From Prochloraceae cyanobacterium (lineage in GTDB: Bacteria > Cyanobacteriota > Cyanobacteriia > Cyanobacteriales > JASJDA01), in the NCBI GenBank assembly GCA_030065755.1, contig JASJDA010000062.1, forward strand, positions 1 to 48,374: a stretch of DNA of 48,374 nt. Reading direction: 5' to 3'. The notes under the pieces were generated by a model. The model did no database searches. It was given only the letters and a program-made list of their open reading frames with translations, and was not told where the DNA came from. The position numbers were made by a program, and so were the translations under genes. This document shows positions 8,135 through 15,272 of this stretch, one piece after another; positions within the stretch are counted from its first letter, which is position 1, and each line of letters starts with the position of its first letter.

Positions 8135-8206
8135 ATGATTAATCGTCTTGTTTTCGGAAAAATCGAGAGCTTGCTTGCTCTAGTAGCAACAATTGGCTGT
8201 TTTTAA
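8135..8206 (+). CDS. Possible 23-aa hydrophobic small protein or leader peptide
   Basis: ATG at 8135 follows GAGGGGG with a 5-base spacer, an unusually strong ribosome-binding site for this window. The peptide is MINRLVFGKIESLLALVATI plus GCF: a short basic start and a hydrophobic half that could insert in a membrane. It ends 20 bp before the kinase gene, so it could couple translation into it. I do not recognise it. It may be chance within a mobile-element relic. Confidence 0.25.
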   Translation: MINRLVFGKIESLLALVATIGCF

Positions 8207-8226
8207 TTGCGGGAAGCTTTGACCAA

Positions 8227-8676
8227 TTGAGAATCAGAGCCAAATATCATTTTAAAGTTAAAACTAATCTAAAATCATTAGACGAGGTATTAGATAAATT
8301 TAACCAACTCGATCGAGCCTCGATTCCCACAAAAGATTGGTTTCAGTGCCAGCTAGCCCTGGTTGAAGGTTTTACAAATGCGGTTCGTCACGCTCACAAA
8401 AACCTTTCGAGTAATATTTCGATCGACATTGAGTTAACTTTTTTTGAGGGCAGTATGGAAATACGTATTTGGGATTATGGCCCCCCTTTCGATTTAGATG
8501 CTTATATCAAAAACCTATCCAAAAGAAAAAATAATATGTCTGGAGGAGGAAGAGGAATCCCAATACTGCAAAAGATTGCCGATCGCTTGAGCTATTTTCG
8601 CACTTCCGACAATCGCAATTGTTTGCTGATAGTCAAACATTTTTCTCCTCCCGAACCAAATCTAACCGATGAATGA
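8227..8676 (+). CDS. HATPase anti-sigma factor serine kinase (RsbW/SpoIIAB-like, Slr1861-like)
   Basis: 149 aa from TTG 8227. No in-frame ATG lies upstream of the conserved part before a stop at 8140-8142. A GHKL ATPase fold is evident: N box VEGFTNAVRHAHK (near 46-58), G1 box WDYGPPFDLD (near 82-91), G2 box GGGRGIPILQKIAD (near 105-118). Such kinases bind a sigma factor or other target and phosphorylate the STAS antagonist. With the STAS protein at 6324 and the PP2C phosphatase at 6694 it completes a partner-switching set. Its 3' end overlaps the sulfurtransferase gene by 8 bp, so the two are probably translationally coupled. Confidence 0.85.
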   Translation: MRIRAKYHFKVKTNLKSLDEVLDKFNQLDRASIPTKDWFQCQLALVEGFTNAVRHAHKNLSSNISIDIELTFFEGSMEIRIWDYGPPFDLDAYIKNLSKRKNNMSGGGRGIPILQKIADRLSYFRTSDNRNCLLIVKHFSPPEPNLTDE

Positions 8677-9490
8677 AAACAAACATCTAGTTTCACCACA
8701 GTGGCTATATCAGCAGCTAAACAACCCTCAACTGGTAGTTGTTGATTGTCGCTTTCAATTAAAAGAGCCAAAATGGGGATACCAGCAATATCTCAAAGCT
8801 CACATACCTGGTTCCTATTATTTGGATCTAGATCGGGATCTGTCTTCAACCGTTGAAAAACACGGAGGTCGTCATCCTTTACCTCGAGCGGAATTATTGG
8901 CTCAAAAGTTAGCAGCTTCGGGCATAATTAAAGATGAAACCCTAGTAGTTGCTTACGACGACTCCCGCTTTGCTTTTGCAGCACGTCTGTGGTGGTTGTT
9001 ACGTTATTTAGGTCACGATCGCGTTGCTTTACTCGATGGTGGTTGGAATGCCTATCGCTCGGCAGGATATCCGATTAGCGATGTCGTTCCTAGTTCTGGG
9101 CAAGGTACATTTATACCCCAGCCTCGACGGGATTCGATCGTCGATATTGAAACTGTTAAAGCTCGTAAAGATCGATCGTCAGTAGTATTGGTAGACTCGC
9201 GAGATGAGGAGCGCTACCGAGGAGAAACCGAACCGATCGACCCGATTGCCGGTCACATTGAAGGCGCAGTCAATTCTCCTTGGAAACAGGTAACGGACGA
9301 GGGAGGCTATTTTCTTCGAGAGTCCGCTCAACAGCTATCCGATCGTTACAGCCACGCTAGTGAAATAATTGTCTATTGTGGTTCTGGAGTGACTGCCTGC
9401 GTTAATCTTTTCTCTCTAGATGTTGTCGGCATCGACAATGCCAAGCTCTACGCTGGTGGTTGGAGCGATTGGTGTTCTTATCTCGTTTAA
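8669..9490 (+). CDS. Thiosulfate/3-mercaptopyruvate sulfurtransferase (two rhodanese domains)
   Basis: 273 aa, cytoplasmic. It moves a sulfane sulfur from thiosulfate or 3-mercaptopyruvate to an acceptor such as cyanide or a thiol. The N-terminal inactive rhodanese domain (about 8-125) contains VVVDCRFQL, GYQQYLKAHIPGS and LLDGGWNAYRSAG. The C-terminal active domain (about 155-272) contains VLVDSRDEERYRGE, GHIEGAVNSPW and the loop YCGSGVTAC, whose first Cys is the persulfide-forming residue. The G-V-T-A composition fits mercaptopyruvate/thiosulfate enzymes; CRKGVTA would be more clearly rhodanese, so substrate choice stays open. It overlaps the upstream anti-sigma kinase gene by 8 bp. Confidence 0.9.
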   Translation: MNENKHLVSPQWLYQQLNNPQLVVVDCRFQLKEPKWGYQQYLKAHIPGSYYLDLDRDLSSTVEKHGGRHPLPRAELLAQKLAASGIIKDETLVVAYDDSRFAFAARLWWLLRYLGHDRVALLDGGWNAYRSAGYPISDVVPSSGQGTFIPQPRRDSIVDIETVKARKDRSSVVLVDSRDEERYRGETEPIDPIAGHIEGAVNSPWKQVTDEGGYFLRESAQQLSDRYSHASEIIVYCGSGVTACVNLFSLDVVGIDNAKLYAGGWSDWCSYLV

Positions 9491-9690
9491 TCCTTTCATT
9501 TAAGTTGAGTTTTAAACCACGTTACAATTAGCAACATAATATAATCTTAATTTGTATTCTTCTGCTATTTGGACAAACTCAAGTTAGAAGGTTAGGCTTT
9601 TATTAAGATTTAGTTAAGGAAAGACAGCTACAATAATATTGTATACTGGAAGATTAGGCTAATTTTTACAAATAATCGGTATTAGTTTCT

Positions 9691-10230
9691 ATGAATTGTT
9701 CTAATAATTGTCCTGGTTGTGTGAGGGATCGTTTATCTATTTTTGTAGATGGCAATAATATGTTCTACGCACAACAGAAAAATGGTTGGTTTTTCGATCC
9801 CAGACGGGTTTTAGAGTATTTTACTAACGATCCCAATGTTACTTTGGTGAATGCTTTTTGGTACACGGGACTAAAAGATTCCCAAGATCAGCGAGGATTT
9901 AGAGATGCTTTAATCAGTCTAGGTTACACAGTACGCACCAAAATATTAAAAGAGTATTATGATGACAACTCGGGTCGTTACTCGCAAAAAGCAAATTTAG
10001 ATATAGAAATAGTTGTAGATATGTTTAATACGGTAGACCAATACGATCGAGTAATTTTGTTTAGCGGCGATGGAGACTTTGAGAGAGCAATAGAACTTTT
10101 ACGATCGAAAAATACCCACATTACAGTAGTCTCGACAGAAGGAATGATAGCAAGAGAATTAAGAAATGCAACCGATCGCTATATAGACTTAAATGACGTT
10201 CGCAAATTTATAGAAAAAAGTGATTTTTAG
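9691..10230 (+). CDS. NYN-domain protein, LabA/DUF88 family (predicted RNase)
   Basis: 179 aa. A PIN-like NYN fold: first acidic site in LSIFVDGNNMFYA (near residue 20), second in KANLDIEIVVDMF, third in ILFSGDGDFERAIELLRS. These aspartates would hold metal for RNA cleavage. The family includes LabA and LalA of Synechococcus elongatus, which act in negative feedback of circadian gene expression; biochemical activity of those proteins is less clear. The extreme N-terminus carries three Cys (CSNNCPGC) and may be flexible or metal-binding. A GTG downstream of these would give a shorter protein. It has its own 200-bp upstream region with A+T-rich promoter-like sequence near 9630-9650 and lies 72 bp before leuA on the same strand. 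Confidence 0.85.
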   Translation: MNCSNNCPGCVRDRLSIFVDGNNMFYAQQKNGWFFDPRRVLEYFTNDPNVTLVNAFWYTGLKDSQDQRGFRDALISLGYTVRTKILKEYYDDNSGRYSQKANLDIEIVVDMFNTVDQYDRVILFSGDGDFERAIELLRSKNTHITVVSTEGMIARELRNATDRYIDLNDVRKFIEKSDF

Positions 10231-10302
10231 TTAGTTAAAAATAAGAATAACATATTGTATTATTTGATAATAAACTAACTCGATAAAAGCCTGAGTAAAA
10301 CT

Positions 10303-11904
10303 ATGGAAACTACAACAGACCGCATTATAATTTTTGATACAACATTGCGCGACGGCGAACAGTGCCCTGGAGCAACGCTAAATGTAGATGAAAAATTAAC
10401 CATTGCCCGCGCACTGGCGCGACTGGGAGTAGACGTTATTGAGGCGGGTTTTCCTTTTGCTTCTCCTGGAGATTTTGAAGCAGTAGAAAAGATAGCCCGC
10501 ACGGTTAGTACGGAAGAAGTTGGACCGACGATATGCGCTTTGGCAAGAGCGAAAAAAGAAGATATTAAAGCAGCAGCAGAAGCGCTAAAACCAGCAGCTA
10601 AAGCCAGAATACACACATTTATTTCTACTTCAGACATACACCTAAAATATCAACTAAAAAAATCAAAGTCTGAAGTATTGGCGATCGCAGAGGAAATGGT
10701 ATCCTACGCTAAGTCATTTATGGATGACGTGGAATTCTCGACAATGGATGCCACGAGAACAGATCCAGAATACCTCTACCAAATACTAGAAAGAGCGATC
10801 GCTGCAGGTGCCACAACGATCAATATTCCCGATACTGTCGGTTATACTACCCCAAGCGAATTTGGAGAACTAATAAAAGGCATTAAAGAAAACGTCCCTA
10901 ATGTCGATCGAGCAATTATTTCCGTTCACGGTCACAATGATATAGGCTTGGCAGTAGCTAACTTCCTAGAAGCCGTGAAAAATGGAGCTAGGCAGCTAGA
11001 ATGCGCTATTAACGGTATTGGAGAGCGAGCTGGCAATACGGCGCTAGAAGAAATAGTCATGGCTCTTCACGTTCGCCGTCAATATTTTAATCCCTTCTTG
11101 GGTCGAGATCCAGAATCTACCGAACCCCTCACCAACATCGACACCAAACAAATATATAAAACCTCCCGTTTAGTATCCTCCCTCACGGGAATGCCCATAC
11201 AACCTAATAAAGCAATTGTCGGTGCTAATGCTTTCGCTCACGAGTCGGGAATACACCAAGACGGAGTACTCAAAAACAAGCTGACTTACGAAATTATGGA
11301 CGCTCAGTCGATCGGCTTGACCGACAATCAAATTGTACTGGGCAAACACTCCGGTCGCAATGCTTTCCGCACTCGCTTGAAAGAATTAGGCTTTGAGTTG
11401 TCAGATACAGACTTAAATAAAGCATTTGTTCGCTTTAAAGAAGTAGCCGACAAAAAGAAAGAAATTACCGACTGGGATATAGAAGCGATCGTTAGCGACG
11501 AAATTCAGCAAGCACCAGAGTTATTTCGTTTAGAGTTAGTACAGGTTTCTTGCGGCGATCGCGCCCGTCCTACTGCTACGGTAACAGTACGCACCCCCGA
11601 AGGGGAAGAATTAACCGATGCTGCTGCGGGTACTGGTCCTGTAGATGCGGTTTACAAGGCAATTAATAGAGTGGTCAACGTCCCCAACGAGTTAATCGAG
11701 TTTTCGGTAAAATCTGTAACTGCTGGAATAGATGCGATCGGAGAAGTAACTATTCGCTTGCGTCACGAAGACAAAGTTTACTCAGGTCACTCAGCTAATA
11801 CTGATATTATCGTCGCTTCCGCCCGCGCTTATATGAGTGCTTTAAATCGCCTTTATGGGGCTTTGTTAGAGAAAAAACAACGGGAAGAAGCTGTCGTTAA
11901 TTAG
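10303..11904 (+). CDS. leuA: 2-isopropylmalate synthase
   Basis: 533 aa, the normal length. It condenses acetyl-CoA with 2-ketoisovalerate, the first committed step of leucine synthesis. The HMGL-like TIM barrel (about 8-280) has the signature [14 protein letters not shown], the metal-binding [14 protein letters not shown] (HxH) and the glycine-rich [15 protein letters not shown] linker region carries [13 protein letters not shown]. The C-terminal LeuA allosteric domain (about 390-520) contains [13 protein letters not shown] and [17 protein letters not shown], so leucine feedback is expected. The other leu genes are not adjacent. A palindromic repeat begins 8 bp after the stop codon. Confidence 0.96.
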   Translation: METTTDRIIIFDTTLRDGEQCPGATLNVDEKLTIARALARLGVDVIEAGFPFASPGDFEAVEKIARTVSTEEVGPTICALARAKKEDIKAAAEALKPAAKARIHTFISTSDIHLKYQLKKSKSEVLAIAEEMVSYAKSFMDDVEFSTMDATRTDPEYLYQILERAIAAGATTINIPDTVGYTTPSEFGELIKGIKENVPNVDRAIISVHGHNDIGLAVANFLEAVKNGARQLECAINGIGERAGNTALEEIVMALHVRRQYFNPFLGRDPESTEPLTNIDTKQIYKTSRLVSSLTGMPIQPNKAIVGANAFAHESGIHQDGVLKNKLTYEIMDAQSIGLTDNQIVLGKHSGRNAFRTRLKELGFELSDTDLNKAFVRFKEVADKKKEITDWDIEAIVSDEIQQAPELFRLELVQVSCGDRARPTATVTVRTPEGEELTDAAAGTGPVDAVYKAINRVVNVPNELIEFSVKSVTAGIDAIGEVTIRLRHEDKVYSGHSANTDIIVASARAYMSALNRLYGALLEKKQREEAVVN

Positions 11905-11911
11905 CTTAATG

Positions 11912-11957
11912 TGCAGAAGCCTCACGTCTGTAAGCGATAGCGGAACGCGTGAAGGGC
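11912..11957. repeat. Small palindromic repeat, copy E
   Basis: Sequence runs GCAGAAGCCTCACG, TCTGTAAGCGATAGCGG, AACGCGTGAAGGGC. TCACG and CGTGA can pair. It shares the order GAAGCC-CAC-TCTGTA-GCGATAGC-GAACGCG with copy D upstream of asnS. Confidence 0.55.
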
Positions 11958-11967
11958 TGGGATTGTT

Positions 11968-12037
11968 CCCCGAAAGATGTTTTAATAAAAATTATTTCCT
12001 TATAACCCTCATTAAAAATAAATACATCTTTTCGGGG
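11968..12037. repeat. Imperfect ~70-bp inverted repeat downstream of leuA
   Basis: CCCCGAAAGATGT (11968-11980) pairs with ACATCTTTTCGGGG (12024-12037) with one bulged base, and the A+T-rich inner sequences are also partly complementary. It may be the leuA terminator or a short MITE relic. The open frame across 11909-12175 looks fortuitous; otherwise 11905-12171 holds no gene. Confidence 0.45.
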
Positions 12038-12124
12038 GCCGAAAATGATAAAGATGACTTGATTACATATAACAGTAGTCTAGCCATTATTGACATTATT
12101 TTGATTATAACATCAATAAAAGAA

Positions 12125-12147
12125 AAAAATTTTCTCCTTTGCAAAGG
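12125..12147 (-). terminator. Possible terminator of the MoxR/SUMF1 operon
   Basis: Read on the minus strand, CCTTTGCAAAGG (12136-12147) is followed by AGAAAA and a run of seven T. It lies about 24 bp past the stop codon of the SUMF1 gene. The stem is short, so this is tentative. Confidence 0.35.
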
Positions 12148-12171
12148 GAAAGAGGGGAAGAGGATAGAGGG

Positions 12172-14229
12172 TTAAAGATTTCTCCCGAACCCGCACACAA
12201 CCCGAAAACCGACAGCGTCGTAGCGGTACTCGCGATTAAGGTCGTAGCGAGCAGCAGAACGGCAGAAATCAGGACCGTAGCTCCAGGAACCGCCCCGCAT
12301 CACTGAATAAGAGTCATTTTCGTCATTTTTGTCAGAATATGATTGATTTTCCTGGTTGGTATTTGAGGGTTCATTACTATCCAGCCAAGCACTCCCATCT
12401 GTAGGTGCTCCTTCATAATTATCATGCCAGTCGTCCGCGCACCATTCCCAAACATTTCCATGCAGATCGTATAAACCAAAAGCATTAGGGGGAAATTGAC
12501 CAACAGGAGTGGTTTTTCCTCGATATTCTCCTTCTGGTTCATCAGCATAAACGGAAGCATCGTAATTAGCTAATTTTTCGGAGATCGTCTCTCCGAAATA
12601 AAACGGTGGATAGGATTCTCCATTTTCTAGATTGAGGGGTTCTCTGACACCTCGACAAGCGTATTCCCATTCCGCTTCTGAAGGTAGTCTATAATCCCTT
12701 CCCGTTAGCCTAGAAAGTCGCTGACAGAACTCTACAGCTTCATACCAGTTTACTTGTTCTACAGGACGGTTATCACCTTTGAATTCTGAGGGATCTGGCT
12801 CTAAGTCTATCTCTACTTTCAATTCTGTTCTTGAGGCGATCGCTTTCCATTGTGCTTGAGTTACAGGATATTTCCCCATAAAGAAAGGAGAGACAGTTAC
12901 TTGATGTTGGGGACTTTCGTCATCATACCTACCTTTTTCATTCTCAGGGGAACCCATTGTAAATGTCCCACCAGGAATGGCAACCATTTCTATTCCAACG
13001 CTATCTGTAAGGGTTTCGGTGAAATAAGAGGCTGTGTGAGGTGTAGTTTTGATAGTTTCCCCCCGTCGGTTAACGGTGGGAGTTTCAAATGTCCACTGTT
13101 GTAATGGTTTCTCTTTTTCAACAATGGTGGCAACTTCGGCTTCAAATTCAAAGGATTCTAATGTTTCTAATTCAGGAATCTCTGGTAAAGGGGATGTTTG
13201 ATATTGAGAAATGAGATATTCATGTAGAGTTTTTAATTTATTATTGGATGAGAATAAATTTGGGGTTAGAGTTTCAAATTTACGATAGATGCGACTGAGA
13301 CGACTACTAAAAGCAGAACGAGAACAAGATAATCGATCTGCTGCATCAGTAATAGAAAGAGATTGTTGTGGGTTTGGGAAAAGGGTAATTAAAGTTTCGA
13401 TTTCAATTGCTGTTAATTTGTATTGTCGAACAATCTTTTTAAGAAAAGTCAACCAAGCACTGTCTTGAGGGAAATTAGGCTTAGGAGGTATGACTTGCTG
13501 ACGAAGTTGTTCGCTGCTGTATTTAATTTGTGTTGCGAGTTGAGCGTATTCTTCTCCTAATTTACCAAAAACTTCGGCTGCGATCGTGGCAAAGGGACGA
13601 ACCAGAGATTCTTCTGGTTTACCTTTCCATTGAGTGGGATTTGTTAATAGCTGAGCTTCAAATTGTCTGGTGGTTAGACCGAGCTTTTTAGCAACATAGT
13701 CTGATAAGACCCTAATGACTTCAATGCTACGAGTCTTTCTTAAATAGGATTTCAATAAAATGTCACGAATGCCATCAATAAACTCAAATTCAAGAAGATT
13801 AGGATTAATGTGAAAATCCATTTCTCGATCGGTTTTTAAGAGTCCACTTAAAATAACTTCAACCGCATCAACAAAGGTTGAATAGGGTAATAATTGTTGT
13901 TGAATGAGACGAATAATGGGAAGGTTAATGGGAACGGCTGACAGTTTTTTCATTAATTCCCAAGCGAAGGGGGAAGCAGTGCTGGCAAATCGTTTAATGA
14001 CTATTTCAGGGTCATTTTTAGATGAGATTTTCCGATCGGGAGAAATAGCTTTTGACGGATAACTTTTGAGTAATCTACCTGCTACCGCAGCCTTGCTATT
14101 TCCGTTAACGACTTGTGACCATAACCAAAGAATATCAGCAATTTGATAAGTATCAAATTCCCATTTTGACGCTTGGGTGAAAGCAATAAACTTTAAAAGT
14201 GGATCGTCATTAGGAGTTTCTGGAGTCAC
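12172..14229 (-). CDS. SAV_2336-like N-terminal region fused to SUMF1/FGE-sulfatase-like domain
   Basis: 685 aa, GTG start 2 bp after the MoxR stop (translational coupling). Residues 1-230 resemble the SAV_2336-type region that accompanies MoxR ATPases: FDTYQIADILWLW near 25-37, then VDAVEVILSGLL, FEFIDGIRDILLKSYL and SDYVAKKLG. Residues about 275-340 include a helix-turn-helix-like SITDAADRLSCSRSAFSSRL. From about 408 to the end is a SUMF1/formylglycine-generating-enzyme-like domain: MVAIPGGTFTMGSP, DYRLPSEAEWEYACRG, NAFGLYDLHGNVWEWCADDW and MRGGSWSYGPDFCRSAARY. The two active-site cysteines of true FGE are not in place (only one Cys in GGSWSYGPDFCRSAAR), so I infer a binding or sensor role, not formylglycine formation. 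The SUMF1 domain is clear; the N-terminal assignment is from memory of the family. Confidence 0.8.
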   Translation of the reverse strand: MTPETPNDDPLLKFIAFTQASKWEFDTYQIADILWLWSQVVNGNSKAAVAGRLLKSYPSKAISPDRKISSKNDPEIVIKRFASTASPFAWELMKKLSAVPINLPIIRLIQQQLLPYSTFVDAVEVILSGLLKTDREMDFHINPNLLEFEFIDGIRDILLKSYLRKTRSIEVIRVLSDYVAKKLGLTTRQFEAQLLTNPTQWKGKPEESLVRPFATIAAEVFGKLGEEYAQLATQIKYSSEQLRQQVIPPKPNFPQDSAWLTFLKKIVRQYKLTAIEIETLITLFPNPQQSLSITDAADRLSCSRSAFSSRLSRIYRKFETLTPNLFSSNNKLKTLHEYLISQYQTSPLPEIPELETLESFEFEAEVATIVEKEKPLQQWTFETPTVNRRGETIKTTPHTASYFTETLTDSVGIEMVAIPGGTFTMGSPENEKGRYDDESPQHQVTVSPFFMGKYPVTQAQWKAIASRTELKVEIDLEPDPSEFKGDNRPVEQVNWYEAVEFCQRLSRLTGRDYRLPSEAEWEYACRGVREPLNLENGESYPPFYFGETISEKLANYDASVYADEPEGEYRGKTTPVGQFPPNAFGLYDLHGNVWEWCADDWHDNYEGAPTDGSAWLDSNEPSNTNQENQSYSDKNDENDSYSVMRGGSWSYGPDFCRSAARYDLNREYRYDAVGFRVVCGFGRNL

Positions 14230-14231
14230 AT

Positions 14232-15221
14232 TTATTTATTTCCCGTTTCAGTTAATGGTGTTAATAATCGTTCGATTAAACGTTCTTTTTCTTGTCCAGT
14301 GGGTTTATTTTCATCCAACAACATAAAGATAGCATTGAGGAGTTGGTCTGTGGCGAGTTCTTTCTTTTCTTCATCTCGCATTTTAATAAACTGACTCAAA
14401 AGTTCACTTATTTCCTGACTTAAAGGATTTTTCTCATCGCGATCGAAATGAGCTTCAACAATTTTAGTCAATTGTTTGAGGTTTGGTTCTTCCATAAATA
14501 AGGGTAAACAACGACGTTTAAAAGGTAAGGGAAAGTCTCTTTCCCCATTGCTGGTCATAATTACAATAGGAAATTGATCGCAGATAATTTCTCCTTGAAA
14601 TAATTCTTTAAAATCACCATCATGGGTTGTTACTTCAACACTTTCTTTATCATTATTGTAATTATGAAAGAACCGCGAAAGTTCAGTAATTTCAAAGCGT
14701 CCTTCTTCAAATAAATTTAATAGATCGTTGGGTAAGTCGATGTCAAATTTATCGATTTCGTCAACCAATAATACGCGGGGTTCTTTTGTTGGACACATGG
14801 CTGTTCCTAATGCACCCAGACGAATGTAGTTGCCAATATCTGGCTTTTTTTCTTCCTCTAATTGAGCATCTTGAAGGCGAGCGATCGCGTCGTAATAATA
14901 AAGTCCATCTTGAAGGGTTGTACGGGTATTTATCGGCCAAACTAATACTGGTTTTAAATTTAATTCCCGCGCGATCGCGTAAGCCAATGTTGTTTTTCCC
15001 GTTCCAGGTTTTCCTGTTACTAAAATAGGTCGGCGAAGATAAATAGCCGCATTAACGGTTTCAATGATAGAAGGATTAACAATAAAGTTTTTTCCCCGTT
15101 TCTCAGTTTCCGAAAAGTTTTTTTCCTGCTTCCCGCCAAATCGTCGCCAAGGGGGAACATCAGGCCATTTTTCGACCGCATGGGGTTTATTATTACCGTG
15201 AAAAATTTTCCATGAACTCAT
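14232..15221 (-). CDS. MoxR-family AAA+ ATPase
   Basis: 329 aa. The AAA+ core has Walker A VTGKPGTGKTTLAYAIA (about 70-86), Walker B RVLLVDEIDKFD (about 148-159), sensor 1 IVIMTSNGERDFP and an arginine-finger segment PFKRRCLPLF, then an alpha-helical lid (about 245-325). MoxR ATPases remodel or load partner proteins and usually act with a vWA protein. Here the partners appear to be the upstream VMAP-like protein (15273-17111, 51 bp away) and the downstream SAV_2336/SUMF1 protein (2 bp away), all on the minus strand. No vWA gene is visible in the window. Start ATG 15221 follows AGGA at a suitable distance. Confidence 0.88.
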   Translation of the reverse strand: MSSWKIFHGNNKPHAVEKWPDVPPWRRFGGKQEKNFSETEKRGKNFIVNPSIIETVNAAIYLRRPILVTGKPGTGKTTLAYAIARELNLKPVLVWPINTRTTLQDGLYYYDAIARLQDAQLEEEKKPDIGNYIRLGALGTAMCPTKEPRVLLVDEIDKFDIDLPNDLLNLFEEGRFEITELSRFFHNYNNDKESVEVTTHDGDFKELFQGEIICDQFPIVIMTSNGERDFPLPFKRRCLPLFMEEPNLKQLTKIVEAHFDRDEKNPLSQEISELLSQFIKMRDEEKKELATDQLLNAIFMLLDENKPTGQEKERLIERLLTPLTETGNK

Positions 15222-15272
15222 CTTTAAATCCTACTATAAATTGAACTAATTATCGATCGCTAAAGGAATGAT

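Noticed and set aside
11909-12175. 88-aa open frame after leuA
   Set aside because: It runs through a palindromic repeat and the long inverted repeat, has no ribosome-binding site or domain, and is explained as fortuitous.
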